Of a DNA stretch of 9,972 nt, positions 1 through 5,374 are shown one piece after another. This DNA is from Gammaproteobacteria bacterium. Lineage in GTDB: Bacteria; Pseudomonadota; Gammaproteobacteria; Xanthomonadales; Xanthomonadaceae. Numbering within the stretch: the stretch's first letter is position 1; the number at the start of each line of letters is the position of its first letter. The stretch spans positions 1 to 9,972 of the forward strand of contig JAAZHF010000063.1 of assembly GCA_012510865.1 (NCBI GenBank), in the 5' to 3' direction. Under the pieces are notes generated by a model. It saw only the letters and a program-made list of their open reading frames with translations, did not search any database and was not told the DNA's origin. The position numbers and the translations under genes are program-made.

Positions 1-491
1 GTCTTGGAGTCGAGCAGGCCGATGATGCGGTCGGAGTCGCGCACCGACGACACCTCCGGGTTGACCACGACCACCGCCTGGTCGGCGAAGTACATGGCCA
101 GGAACGCGCCCTTCTCGATGCCGGCGGGGGAGTCGCAGACGATGTACTCGAAGCCGTCGTCGGCAAGCTCCTTGAGCACGCGCTCGACGCCCTCGCGGGT
201 CAGCGCATCCTTGTCGCGCGTCTGCGAGGCGGCAAGCACGAACAGGTTGTCGAAGCGCTTGTCCTTGATCATGGCCTGCTTCAGCGAAGCCTCGCCCTGG
301 ACGACGTTGACGAAGTCGTACACCACGCGCCGCTCGCAGCCCATGATCAGGTCGAGGTTGCGCAGGCCGACGTCGAAGTCGATGACTGCGACCTTCTTGC
401 CACGCCGCGCGAGGCCGCAGGCCAGGCTCGCGCTCGTTGTGGTCTTGCCGACGCCGCCCTTCCCGGACGTGACTACGATGATCTCGGCCAA
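1..491 (-). CDS. minD: Septum-site determining protein MinD (ATPase), C-terminus cut by window edge
   Basis: MinD is the membrane-associated ATPase that recruits MinC and, with MinE, oscillates between the poles to block division septa away from midcell. The window holds residues 1-163 of a protein usually about 270 residues long, so the C-terminal membrane-targeting helix is outside. Visible marks are the deviant Walker A GKGGVGKT at residues 10-17 (signature Lys11, P-loop Lys16), VIDFDVGLRNLDLIMG with Asp38 and Asp40 in the switch I region, and CDSPAGIEKGA in the switch II region. The match to MinD runs from the second residue, which fixes the start at a TTG codon (489-491). No ATG or GTG fits the conserved N-terminus MAEIIVVTSGKGG. 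An AGGAG sits 7 nt upstream. It follows minC by 23 bp and is surely co-transcribed. minE is expected just beyond the left edge. Identity is very secure. Confidence 0.97.
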   Translation of the reverse strand, partial: MAEIIVVTSGKGGVGKTTTSASLACGLARRGKKVAVIDFDVGLRNLDLIMGCERRVVYDFVNVVQGEASLKQAMIKDKRFDNLFVLAASQTRDKDALTREGVERVLKELADDGFEYIVCDSPAGIEKGAFLAMYFADQAVVVVNPEVSSVRDSDRIIGLLDSK

Positions 492-498
492 AGTCTGT

Positions 499-503
499 CT
501 CCT
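499..503 (-). promoter_or_regulatory. Ribosome binding site of minD supporting the TTG start
   Basis: On the minus strand this reads AGGAG and lies 7 nt before the TTG at 491-489, an ideal spacing. It falls in the 23-bp gap after the minC stop. Together with MinD homology starting exactly at this codon, it decides the start in favour of TTG. Confidence 0.8.
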
Positions 504-514
504 GTGCGTGCGCT

Positions 515-1312
515 TCAGTCGAGCGCTGCGATTTTCAGCTGGTCGCCATCCAGCCAGACCTGCACGGCCTTGCCGCGAAGGTCGGCGGGGATGTCTTCCA
601 GCACCTTGTAGTGACCCGCGACGGCCACGAGTTCGGCATGGAACTCGCGGCAGAAGATACGCGCCCGGGCATTGCCCTGGGCGCCGGCCAGCGCGCGTCC
701 GCGCAGCGGCCCGTAGATGTGGATCGAGCCGTCGGCGATGACCTCGGCGCCGGCGCCCACGGCGGCCAGCACGGTGAGGTCGCAACCCTCGGCGTAGACC
801 TGCTGGCCCGAGCGGACGGCCGTGGCCTGGATGTGCCCCGGGGCACCGCGGCCGGCGGGGCCCGTCGCGGCGGCCCGCGCGGGGGCGGGCTCCGGTTCCG
901 GTGCCGGCTGCAGGGCTGACGGAGCGGCGGCGGCGGCCGGAGGACCGCCGGCCGGCGCGTACTGCGCCCGGAAGCGCGCCAGCAGCGGCAGCCCGAGCTC
1001 GATCGCCAGCCGCTCGTTCTCGGCATTGCCCCAGGCCAGGGCCACGGGAAGCGCCCCTGCGGCGCGCAGCGCCTCCAGCAGGGCGCGCGCGGTGGCGGCG
1101 TCCGGGAGCGCCGGCAGGCCGCCGAAATCGACCACCACCGCGCCGCGGTCGAACAGCTTCGGCGCGCGCTCGACCCGCTCGCGCATTTCGGCGGCGAGGC
1201 GCTCGATGTCGAGGGTGCGGATGCGCAGGTTGGCGATGCCGACCTGGCCGATCCTGAGCTCGCCGGCGGGTTCGAAGTTCGCGGCCGGTGCGCTCCGGGA
1301 CTTCGCCATCAT
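515..1312 (-). CDS. minC: Septum-site determining protein MinC
   Basis: MinC inhibits FtsZ ring assembly and is placed at the membrane by MinD. The product is 265 residues from the ATG at 1312. Residues about 15-115 form the MinC N-terminal FtsZ-inhibitory domain (GELRIGQVGIANLRIRTLD, then VVVDFGGLP). Residues about 119-159 are an Ala/Pro-rich linker with a PEPEPAPA stretch. Residues about 160-265 are the beta-helical C-terminal domain that dimerises and binds MinD, with RSGQQVY (167-173) and the hallmark GSIHIYGPLRGRALAGAQGN (195-214). The length is somewhat above the roughly 230-240 residues I expect for the family, mainly because of the linker. The reading frame stays open upstream, but those codons overlap the acetyltransferase gene and lack MinC similarity. 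I start at the ATG that overlaps the upstream TGA as ATGA. A second ATG follows at 1309. Translation is probably coupled, as no strong Shine-Dalgarno is seen. Confidence 0.95.
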   Translation of the reverse strand: MMAKSRSAPAANFEPAGELRIGQVGIANLRIRTLDIERLAAEMRERVERAPKLFDRGAVVVDFGGLPALPDAATARALLEALRAAGALPVALAWGNAENERLAIELGLPLLARFRAQYAPAGGPPAAAAAPSALQPAPEPEPAPARAAATGPAGRGAPGHIQATAVRSGQQVYAEGCDLTVLAAVGAGAEVIADGSIHIYGPLRGRALAGAQGNARARIFCREFHAELVAVAGHYKVLEDIPADLRGKAVQVWLDGDQLKIAALD

Positions 1313-1905
1313 CGGGTGCCCGTCGCCAGGCGCGCCTCGCCCAGCGGCCGCGGCTGCGCCAGCCACGGGACGTCGGGCAGCTGCTCCCCGTAGGTGTCGC
1401 GCACCCACGCGTAGCTGCACATGTCCTTGGTCAGCATCGACGCGCGGATGCCCAGGCCCGGCATCACGTGCTGGCCGCCCTCGCGGAAGCCGAAGCTGCC
1501 GTGGAAGATGCGCGCGGTGTCGCTGTCATGCTCGACGAAGACCTCGCAGGCGAGCACCGGGTAGCGGACCTCGGCGTAGCCCTGCACGTCGGCATACATC
1601 GTCCGGCCCACGCCGCCCCCGCGCCGGCGGCTGGCGACGACCACGCGGTCGATGTACATGAAGCCCGGGTAGCGTTCGCCGAACCAGGCGAAATTCGGAC
1701 TGTCGTGTCCCCGCGCCGAGCCGAAGCCGACCAGGAAGCCGGCCAGCGTGCCGTCGCGCTCGGCAACCCGGAAATAGTCGGCGGTGTCGAAGAACCGCTG
1801 CAGGCGGTTCGAGTCCAGCGGCAGGATGGAAGGGCCGGCGGCATTGTTCAGGGCAAGGACGGAATCCAGCTCGTGCTCGCGCACGTCGCGGACGACAATC
1901 GACAT
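1309..1905 (-). CDS. GNAT-family N-acetyltransferase (COG3818-like), first gene of the min unit
   Basis: This is a 198-residue predicted acetyltransferase of the GNAT fold, which moves an acetyl group from acetyl-CoA to an amine; the substrate is unknown. Seen in the sequence: an N-terminal strand and helix (VVRDVREHELDSVLALNN), a central DSPNFAWFGERYPGFMYIDR, the beta4 strand YIDRVVV (84-90), the acetyl-CoA pyrophosphate loop RRRGGGVG (93-100, the family's R/Q-x-x-G-x-G/A type), and the late FHGSFGFREGG motif (134-144). From memory the whole pattern fits the COG3818 group of predicted acetyltransferases. The ATG at 1905 has CGGAG 6 nt upstream. A longer GTG-started form from 1995 would begin inside the likely -10 box and is rejected. 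Its TGA overlaps the minC ATG by 4 nt, so it is the promoter-proximal gene of an acetyltransferase-minC-minD unit. A role in division is inference from position only. Confidence 0.87.
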   Translation of the reverse strand: MSIVVRDVREHELDSVLALNNAAGPSILPLDSNRLQRFFDTADYFRVAERDGTLAGFLVGFGSARGHDSPNFAWFGERYPGFMYIDRVVVASRRRGGGVGRTMYADVQGYAEVRYPVLACEVFVEHDSDTARIFHGSFGFREGGQHVMPGLGIRASMLTKDMCSYAWVRDTYGEQLPDVPWLAQPRPLGEARLATGTR

Positions 1906-1911
1906 TCCAGA

Positions 1912-1916
1912 CTCCG
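1912..1916 (-). promoter_or_regulatory. Ribosome binding site of the GNAT acetyltransferase gene
   Basis: On the minus strand this reads CGGAG and ends 6 nt before the ATG at 1905. It is the only good Shine-Dalgarno near the N-terminus and supports this start over upstream alternatives. Confidence 0.7.
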
Positions 1917-1946
1917 TGGTGGGACCAGTGACGCCAACGTCTCGCG

Positions 1947-1965
1947 CGCTGGCGGGGGGCCAGCG
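1947..1965 (-). other. Hairpin in the 5' leader of the GNAT-minC-minD transcript
   Basis: The arms 1947-1953 (CGCTGGC) and 1959-1965 (GCCAGCG) are perfect 7-bp complements around a loop of five identical bases (C5 in the minus-strand RNA). It lies between the predicted -10 box and the start codon, about 40 nt before the ATG. There is no T-run after it in either direction, so it is not a clear terminator. It could be a leader structure or just GC-rich sequence. Confidence 0.4.
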
Positions 1966-1987
1966 GCACTGCCGTCGACTCGGCGCC

Positions 1988-1996
1988 ATTATCACA
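1988..1996 (-). promoter_or_regulatory. Extended -10 promoter element for GNAT-minC-minD
   Basis: The minus strand reads TGTGATAAT, that is TGn followed by GATAAT, which matches five of six bases of the sigma-70 -10 consensus plus the extended TG. In a region this GC-rich the AT patch stands out. No good -35 box is found 16-19 bp upstream, which extended -10 promoters can tolerate. The predicted transcript start is near 1981, giving a leader of roughly 75 nt before the acetyltransferase ATG. Confidence 0.5.
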
Positions 1997-2062
1997 TGGC
2001 CCGATCCGGGGGGCGACAGCCGGGCATGACTTCCGGACCGTCGCCGGGGGCCCGGTTGTGCC

Positions 2063-2068
2063 TACCAT
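2063..2068 (+). promoter_or_regulatory. Possible -10 box for a leaderless histidine kinase message
   Basis: TACCAT matches four of six positions of the -10 consensus and ends 6 nt before the A of the kinase ATG at 2075, so the first transcribed base could be the start codon itself. No Shine-Dalgarno at normal spacing is present; the only AGG (2071-2073) is 1 nt from the ATG. No convincing -35 box is seen. This is a weak call. Confidence 0.3.
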
Positions 2069-2074
2069 GCAGGC

Positions 2075-3307
2075 ATGCTCCAGCGATTCGACCACAACCG
2101 GCTGCTGCGCTACGCGGGCCTGTTCACCTGGGCGGTGATCGGCCTGCCGCTGCTGCTGCTGACCCTCCCCCAGGCGCCGCCCGAAGCCGAGGGGCTGCCG
2201 GTGGCGTCCGCGCCGGGGGCGCTGAGGGCCTGGGTCGCGTGGGCGGTGTTCGGCGCCAGCTACGCCTGGCTGACCCGGGGGCTGGGCCGGCAGCGCGTCG
2301 GCGCCGCCGACCGGATCCTGCTGGCCGGACTGGCCGGCGGCGCGATCGCCATCAGCTACTACAGCCAGAGCGGCCTGGGCAGCATCCTGCTGATGGTGGT
2401 GGCCAGCGTCCTGCCCTGGCTGCTGCCGGTGTGGCAGGGCGTCGCCCTGCTGGTCCTGTGCGAATTCGTGATCGTGCCCGTGTACGTGCGCGGTTTCGAC
2501 TTCTCGCTGGGGGAAGCCATCCTCCAGGCCAGCCTGTACGTGGGTTTCACCGGCTTCGCCTTCGTCACCGGGCTGGTGGCGCGGCAGCAGGCGCAGGCCC
2601 GCGACGAGCAGCGGCGCCTGAACGCGGAGCTGCGGGCGACCCGGGCCCTGCTGGCCGAGAGCGTGCGGGTCAACGAGCGCACCCGGATCTCGCGCGAACT
2701 GCACGACCTGCTCGGCCACCACCTGACCGCGCTGAGCCTGAACCTGGAGGTGGCCAACCACCTGACCAGCGGCAAGGCCCAGGAACACGTGGGCCAGGCC
2801 CACACCCTGGCCCGGCTGCTGCTCTCGGACGTGCGCGAGGCGGTCAGCCAGATCCGCGGCAACGAGACCATCGACATGGCGGCCACCCTCGACCCGCTGG
2901 CCGGGAACGTGCCGGGGCTCAAGGTCGAGATGCGCCTTCCGCGCCCGTTCCCGATGGAGGACCCGGAGCGCGCCCACGTGCTGCTGCGCTGCACCCAGGA
3001 AATCATCACCAACGCGGTCCGCCACGCACAGGCCAGCGTGCTGCACCTGCAGTACACCCTGGAGCGGGGCGCGGTGCGGCTGGTCGCGCGCGACGACGGC
3101 CGCGGCGCCGACGGGTTCACCGCCGGCAACGGGCTGCGCGGCATGCGCGAGCGGCTGGCGGCGTATGGTGGCGAAGTCGAGGCGGAGACCGCGCCGGGCC
3201 AGGGATTCACCCTGCGCCTGCGGCTGCCGCTGGATGACATCGCGAACATCGCGATCCCGGTGGCCGAGCCACCGGGGCCGCCCACTCAGACAACGGAGGC
3301 GATATGA
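2075..3307 (+). CDS. DesK-like membrane sensor histidine kinase
   Basis: A 410-residue sensor kinase that autophosphorylates and passes phosphate to the regulator encoded next to it. Residues about 10-170 hold five or six hydrophobic membrane segments (near 12-31, 52-66, 80-98, 103-119, 122-140 and 148-168) with no large periplasmic domain, as in DesK-type sensors of membrane state. A short, probably coiled segment (171-198) leads into the HisKA_3 dimerisation domain with RELHDLLGHHLTAL (207-220): His210 is the predicted phosphoacceptor and Asp211 the adjacent acid. The HATPase_c domain shows the N box EIITNAVRHA (309-318, Asn313), the G1 box DDGRGADGF and GNGLRGMRERL, and the G2 box GQGFTLRL. 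The start is the ATG at 2075; no other in-frame start with a better ribosome site is seen. The TGA overlaps the regulator's ATG by 4 nt. The signal sensed is unknown. Confidence 0.93.
   Translation: MLQRFDHNRLLRYAGLFTWAVIGLPLLLLTLPQAPPEAEGLPVASAPGALRAWVAWAVFGASYAWLTRGLGRQRVGAADRILLAGLAGGAIAISYYSQSGLGSILLMVVASVLPWLLPVWQGVALLVLCEFVIVPVYVRGFDFSLGEAILQASLYVGFTGFAFVTGLVARQQAQARDEQRRLNAELRATRALLAESVRVNERTRISRELHDLLGHHLTALSLNLEVANHLTSGKAQEHVGQAHTLARLLLSDVREAVSQIRGNETIDMAATLDPLAGNVPGLKVEMRLPRPFPMEDPERAHVLLRCTQEIITNAVRHAQASVLHLQYTLERGAVRLVARDDGRGADGFTAGNGLRGMRERLAAYGGEVEAETAPGQGFTLRLRLPLDDIANIAIPVAEPPGPPTQTTEAI
3295..3299 (+). promoter_or_regulatory. Ribosome binding site of the response regulator gene
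   Basis: GGAGG, 4 nt before the ATG at 3304 and inside the end of the kinase gene. Along with the ATGA overlap it suggests translational coupling that balances kinase and regulator. Confidence 0.7.
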
Positions 3308-3981
3308 CGACCACCGGAAACCCCGCGGACGCCGGCCGCCCCATCCGCGTGTGCCTGGTCGACGACCAGACCCTGGTCCGCCAGGGGATCCGCTCGCTGC
3401 TGGCGCTCGACGAGGGCATCGAGGTGGTCGCCGAGGCCGTGGACGGCCGCCAGGCGGTCGAGCTGATCCCCGGGGCCGCGCCGGACGTCGTGCTCATGGA
3501 CATGCGGATGCCGGTGATGTCCGGCCTGGAGGCGCTGCAGGCATTGTCGGCTGCCGGGACCCTGCCGCCGACCATCATCCTGACCACCTTCGACGACGAC
3601 CAGCTGGTGCTCGCCGGCCTGAAGGCGGGCGCCAAGGGCTACCTGCTGAAGGACGTCTCGCTGGAGCAGCTCGTGGGCGCCATCCGCACGGTCGCCGGCG
3701 GGGGCTCGCTGGTGCAGCCGGCGGTGACCCAGCGCCTGCTCTCGGGCCTGGAGCACATGCGCAACGACTTCGTCAGCCTGGACCGGCCGGACCCGCTCAC
3801 CGATCGCGAAACCGAGATCCTGCGCCTGATGGCCTCGGGCTTCTCCAACAAGGAAATCGCCAATTCGCTGGGCGTGGCCGAGGGCACGATCAAGAACCAC
3901 GTCTCCAACATCCTGAGCAAGCTGGGCGTGCGCGACCGCACCCGTGCGGTGCTCAAGGCCTTCGAACTGCAGCTGGTCTGA
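3304..3981 (+). CDS. NarL/DesR-family response regulator
   Basis: A 225-residue DNA-binding response regulator, partner of the kinase just upstream. The receiver domain spans about residues 13-130: the acidic pair Asp20-Asp21 in CLVDDQTLVRQG, phosphoacceptor Asp66 in VVLMDMRMP, switch threonine in ILTTFDD (94-95) and conserved Lys116 in GYLLKDVS. A linker of about 30 residues follows, then the LuxR-type helix-turn-helix at about 163-216, with LTDRETEILRLMASGFSNKE and the recognition-helix region EGTIKNHVSNILSKLGVRDR. The length is typical for the NarL/FixJ class. The ATG at 3304 has GGAGG 4 nt upstream and overlaps the kinase stop. No ABC transporter, desaturase or other usual DesKR-type target lies next to the pair, so its regulon cannot be told from this window. 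It may also control its own promoter. Confidence 0.95.
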   Translation: MTTTGNPADAGRPIRVCLVDDQTLVRQGIRSLLALDEGIEVVAEAVDGRQAVELIPGAAPDVVLMDMRMPVMSGLEALQALSAAGTLPPTIILTTFDDDQLVLAGLKAGAKGYLLKDVSLEQLVGAIRTVAGGGSLVQPAVTQRLLSGLEHMRNDFVSLDRPDPLTDRETEILRLMASGFSNKEIANSLGVAEGTIKNHVSNILSKLGVRDRTRAVLKAFELQLV

Positions 3982-3982
3982 G

Positions 3983-4023
3983 GGCGGCGGGCGCCGCCGC
4001 GCACCCGCGCCGCCGCGCGCGGG
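3983..4023 (+). terminator. Two GC-rich hairpins after the response regulator gene
   Basis: The first hairpin has arms 3983-3988 (GGCGGC) and 3993-3998 (GCCGCC) around a 4-nt loop and starts right after the stop codon. The second has arms 4004-4010 (CCCGCGC) and 4017-4023 (GCGCGGG) around a 6-nt loop. Neither is followed by a run of T, so intrinsic termination is uncertain. They may slow polymerase or protect the RNA end. In DNA this GC-rich such stems also arise by chance. Confidence 0.35.
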
Positions 4024-4064
4024 CGGGAAGCGGCCGGAAAAGGTCGCGGCCCCGCCGGCAATCT

Positions 4065-4073
4065 TGCTAGGAT
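4065..4073 (+). promoter_or_regulatory. Possible extended -10 promoter for the SRPBCC gene
   Basis: TGCTAGGAT reads as TGn plus TAGGAT (four of six to the -10 consensus) in an otherwise GC-rich 142-bp intergenic region. It would start transcription near 4080, leaving a leader of about 44 nt with GGAG at 4112-4115, 8 nt before the ATG. No clear -35 box is seen. Confidence 0.4.
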
Positions 4074-4123
4074 TGCGCGTCTGCGCCCCGGCTTCGGCCG
4101 GTCCTGGTCCCGGAGAACCCTGA

Positions 4124-5293
4124 ATGACCCGTTTGATCGAGCTCCTGATTTCCATGGCGATCGTCGCCGTGCTGTTCGTGATCGTGGGCGTGCTGCTGCC
4201 GTCCAGCCGCCACCTGAGCGAAAGCGTCGAAACCAACCGCAGGATGTCGATCGTGTTCGACACCCTCAACAGCTTCAAGCGGTTCGACGACTGGCATCCC
4301 TTCGCCCTGGGCAACGTGAGGCTGAACCGGTCGGGTCCGGACGAGGGCGTCGGCGCCCGCATCGACTACGACTCCGAGGTGTCCGGCGTCGGCAAGGGCA
4401 GCTGGGAGATCGTCGAGTCCGCGCAGGACTCGAAGGTGGTCTACCGGATCGAGGACGACAAGCGCGGCAGCAACAAGAGCACGAGCTTCACCCTCAAGCC
4501 CACCGGCCGCGGCGGGCGCAACATCGAGATCACGCAGGACTACTCGGTCGAGTACGGCTGGGACCTGCTGGGCCGCTACGCCGGCCTGTACGTCAGCCGC
4601 AACGTCGGCGACACGATGAAGCTCGGCCTCTCGCGCCTGACCAACATGCTGGCCTCGGTGCCCAACTTCGACTACCGCGTCGACGGCGCCACCCTGGCCA
4701 ACCTCGAGGTGGCCGAACTCCCCGGCGAGAACCTGCTGGTCGTCAACGCCGGTGCGATCGAGCGCAACAACGAAGTGATCCGCAAGGCGATGAAGGACAA
4801 CGCCGAGTGGATCAAGCGCACGATGGACGAGAACGGGCTCGAGCCGATCGGCCCCCTGCGCATCGTCACCACCGAGTTCGCGCGCGAGACCTACACCTTC
4901 GACGTGGTGCAGGCGGTGCGCCGCAAGGGCGGCGGTTCCGCCGACGAGGCCGCGGCAGCGCCGGCGGCCGGGGCGACCGAGGGCGAAGAGGGCGCGGACG
5001 CGCCGGACGCCGCGCCGCAGTTCGTGGTCACCGAATCCGAGCCGCTGGATGCGGAGGCGATCAAGCTCCTGGGCCCCGTCACCTACGTTCGCACCGAGCC
5101 GACCCGCGTCGTCCGCGCCGACTACACCGGCTACATGGCCGAGCTCGACGCAGCGCGCAGCGCGACCCGCGCCTGGGCCATGACGCAGGGCGAGGAGGCC
5201 ATCGGCCGCCCGTACGAGTACTACGTCAATGGCATCGACGCGGCGTTCACCGCGGATGGCCGCTTCAAGATCTTCTGGAACCTGAAGCGCTGA
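4124..5293 (+). CDS. Membrane-anchored SRPBCC (polyketide cyclase-like) protein with GyrI/effector-binding-like C-terminal domain
   Basis: A 389-residue protein of unknown function. Residues 4-25 form one hydrophobic helix (LIELLISMAIVAVLFVIVGV), probably a membrane anchor with the rest in the periplasm or the cytoplasm. Residues about 33-180 look like an SRPBCC/polyketide cyclase 2 domain: ETNRRMSIVFDTLNSFKRFD, the DWHPF segment, then GKGSWEI and paired strands ending at a long helix (DLLGRYAGLYVSRNVGDTMK). These domains bind lipids or other hydrophobic ligands in a helix-grip pocket. Residues about 185-389 resemble a GyrI-like/effector-binding fold, ending YVNGIDAAFTADGRFKIFWN. They carry a low-complexity Ala/Glu/Gly/Asp insert at 269-298. 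The ATG at 4124 has GGAG 8 nt upstream. Domain calls are from remembered family patterns. I recognise the architecture but no established function. A link to the adjacent two-component pair is possible but unproven. Confidence 0.85.
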   Translation: MTRLIELLISMAIVAVLFVIVGVLLPSSRHLSESVETNRRMSIVFDTLNSFKRFDDWHPFALGNVRLNRSGPDEGVGARIDYDSEVSGVGKGSWEIVESAQDSKVVYRIEDDKRGSNKSTSFTLKPTGRGGRNIEITQDYSVEYGWDLLGRYAGLYVSRNVGDTMKLGLSRLTNMLASVPNFDYRVDGATLANLEVAELPGENLLVVNAGAIERNNEVIRKAMKDNAEWIKRTMDENGLEPIGPLRIVTTEFARETYTFDVVQAVRRKGGGSADEAAAAPAAGATEGEEGADAPDAAPQFVVTESEPLDAEAIKLLGPVTYVRTEPTRVVRADYTGYMAELDAARSATRAWAMTQGEEAIGRPYEYYVNGIDAAFTADGRFKIFWNLKR

Positions 5294-5294
5294 A

Positions 5295-5310
5295 CCAGGC
5301 CCTCGCCTGG
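5295..5310 (+). terminator. Short hairpin just after the SRPBCC gene
   Basis: The arms 5295-5300 (CCAGGC) and 5305-5310 (GCCTGG) are perfect complements around a 4-nt CCTC loop, 2 nt after the stop codon. What follows (GGTATCTT) is only mildly T-rich. It is the first of two tandem stems in this gap. Confidence 0.4.
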
Positions 5311-5319
5311 GGTATCTTC

Positions 5320-5351
5320 CGGAACGCCGCATCGCAAGGTGCGGCGTTCCG
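5320..5351 (+). terminator. Strong 12-bp hairpin between the SRPBCC gene and the DUF423 gene
   Basis: The arms 5320-5331 (CGGAACGCCGCA) and 5340-5351 (TGCGGCGTTCCG) pair perfectly over 12 bp around an 8-nt loop. This is the best inverted repeat in the window. No T-run follows on the plus strand, so it may be a Rho-independent-like terminator, an RNA end-protecting stem or an attenuator ahead of the downstream pair. Similar GCCGCA...TGCGGC stems are, from memory, common behind genes in this bacterial family. Confidence 0.6.
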
Positions 5352-5374
5352 CGTTCCGGAGCACTGAACCGACG

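Noticed and set aside
4..741. A plus-strand open frame across minD and the end of minC.
   Set aside because: It is antisense to a clear MinD with intact nucleotide-binding motifs.
1313..1420. An N-terminal extension of MinC by 36 residues.
   Set aside because: It lies wholly within the acetyltransferase gene, is Ala/Arg/Gly-rich, and MinC similarity begins after the ATG at 1312.
1906..1995. An N-terminal extension of the acetyltransferase starting with GTG at 1995.
   Set aside because: It would start inside the extended -10 box and add 30 residues without family similarity; the ATG at 1905 has a good ribosome site.
1526..3046. A minus-strand open frame of about 500 codons spanning the acetyltransferase and kinase genes.
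   Set aside because: It crosses the divergent promoter region, overlaps two well-supported genes in other frames and has the composition of a GC-rich shadow.
1288..3237. A plus-strand open frame of about 650 codons through the acetyltransferase, the intergenic region and the kinase.
   Set aside because: It is the wrong frame for the kinase, is antisense to the acetyltransferase, and gives a Pro/Arg/Ala-rich translation with no recognisable domain.
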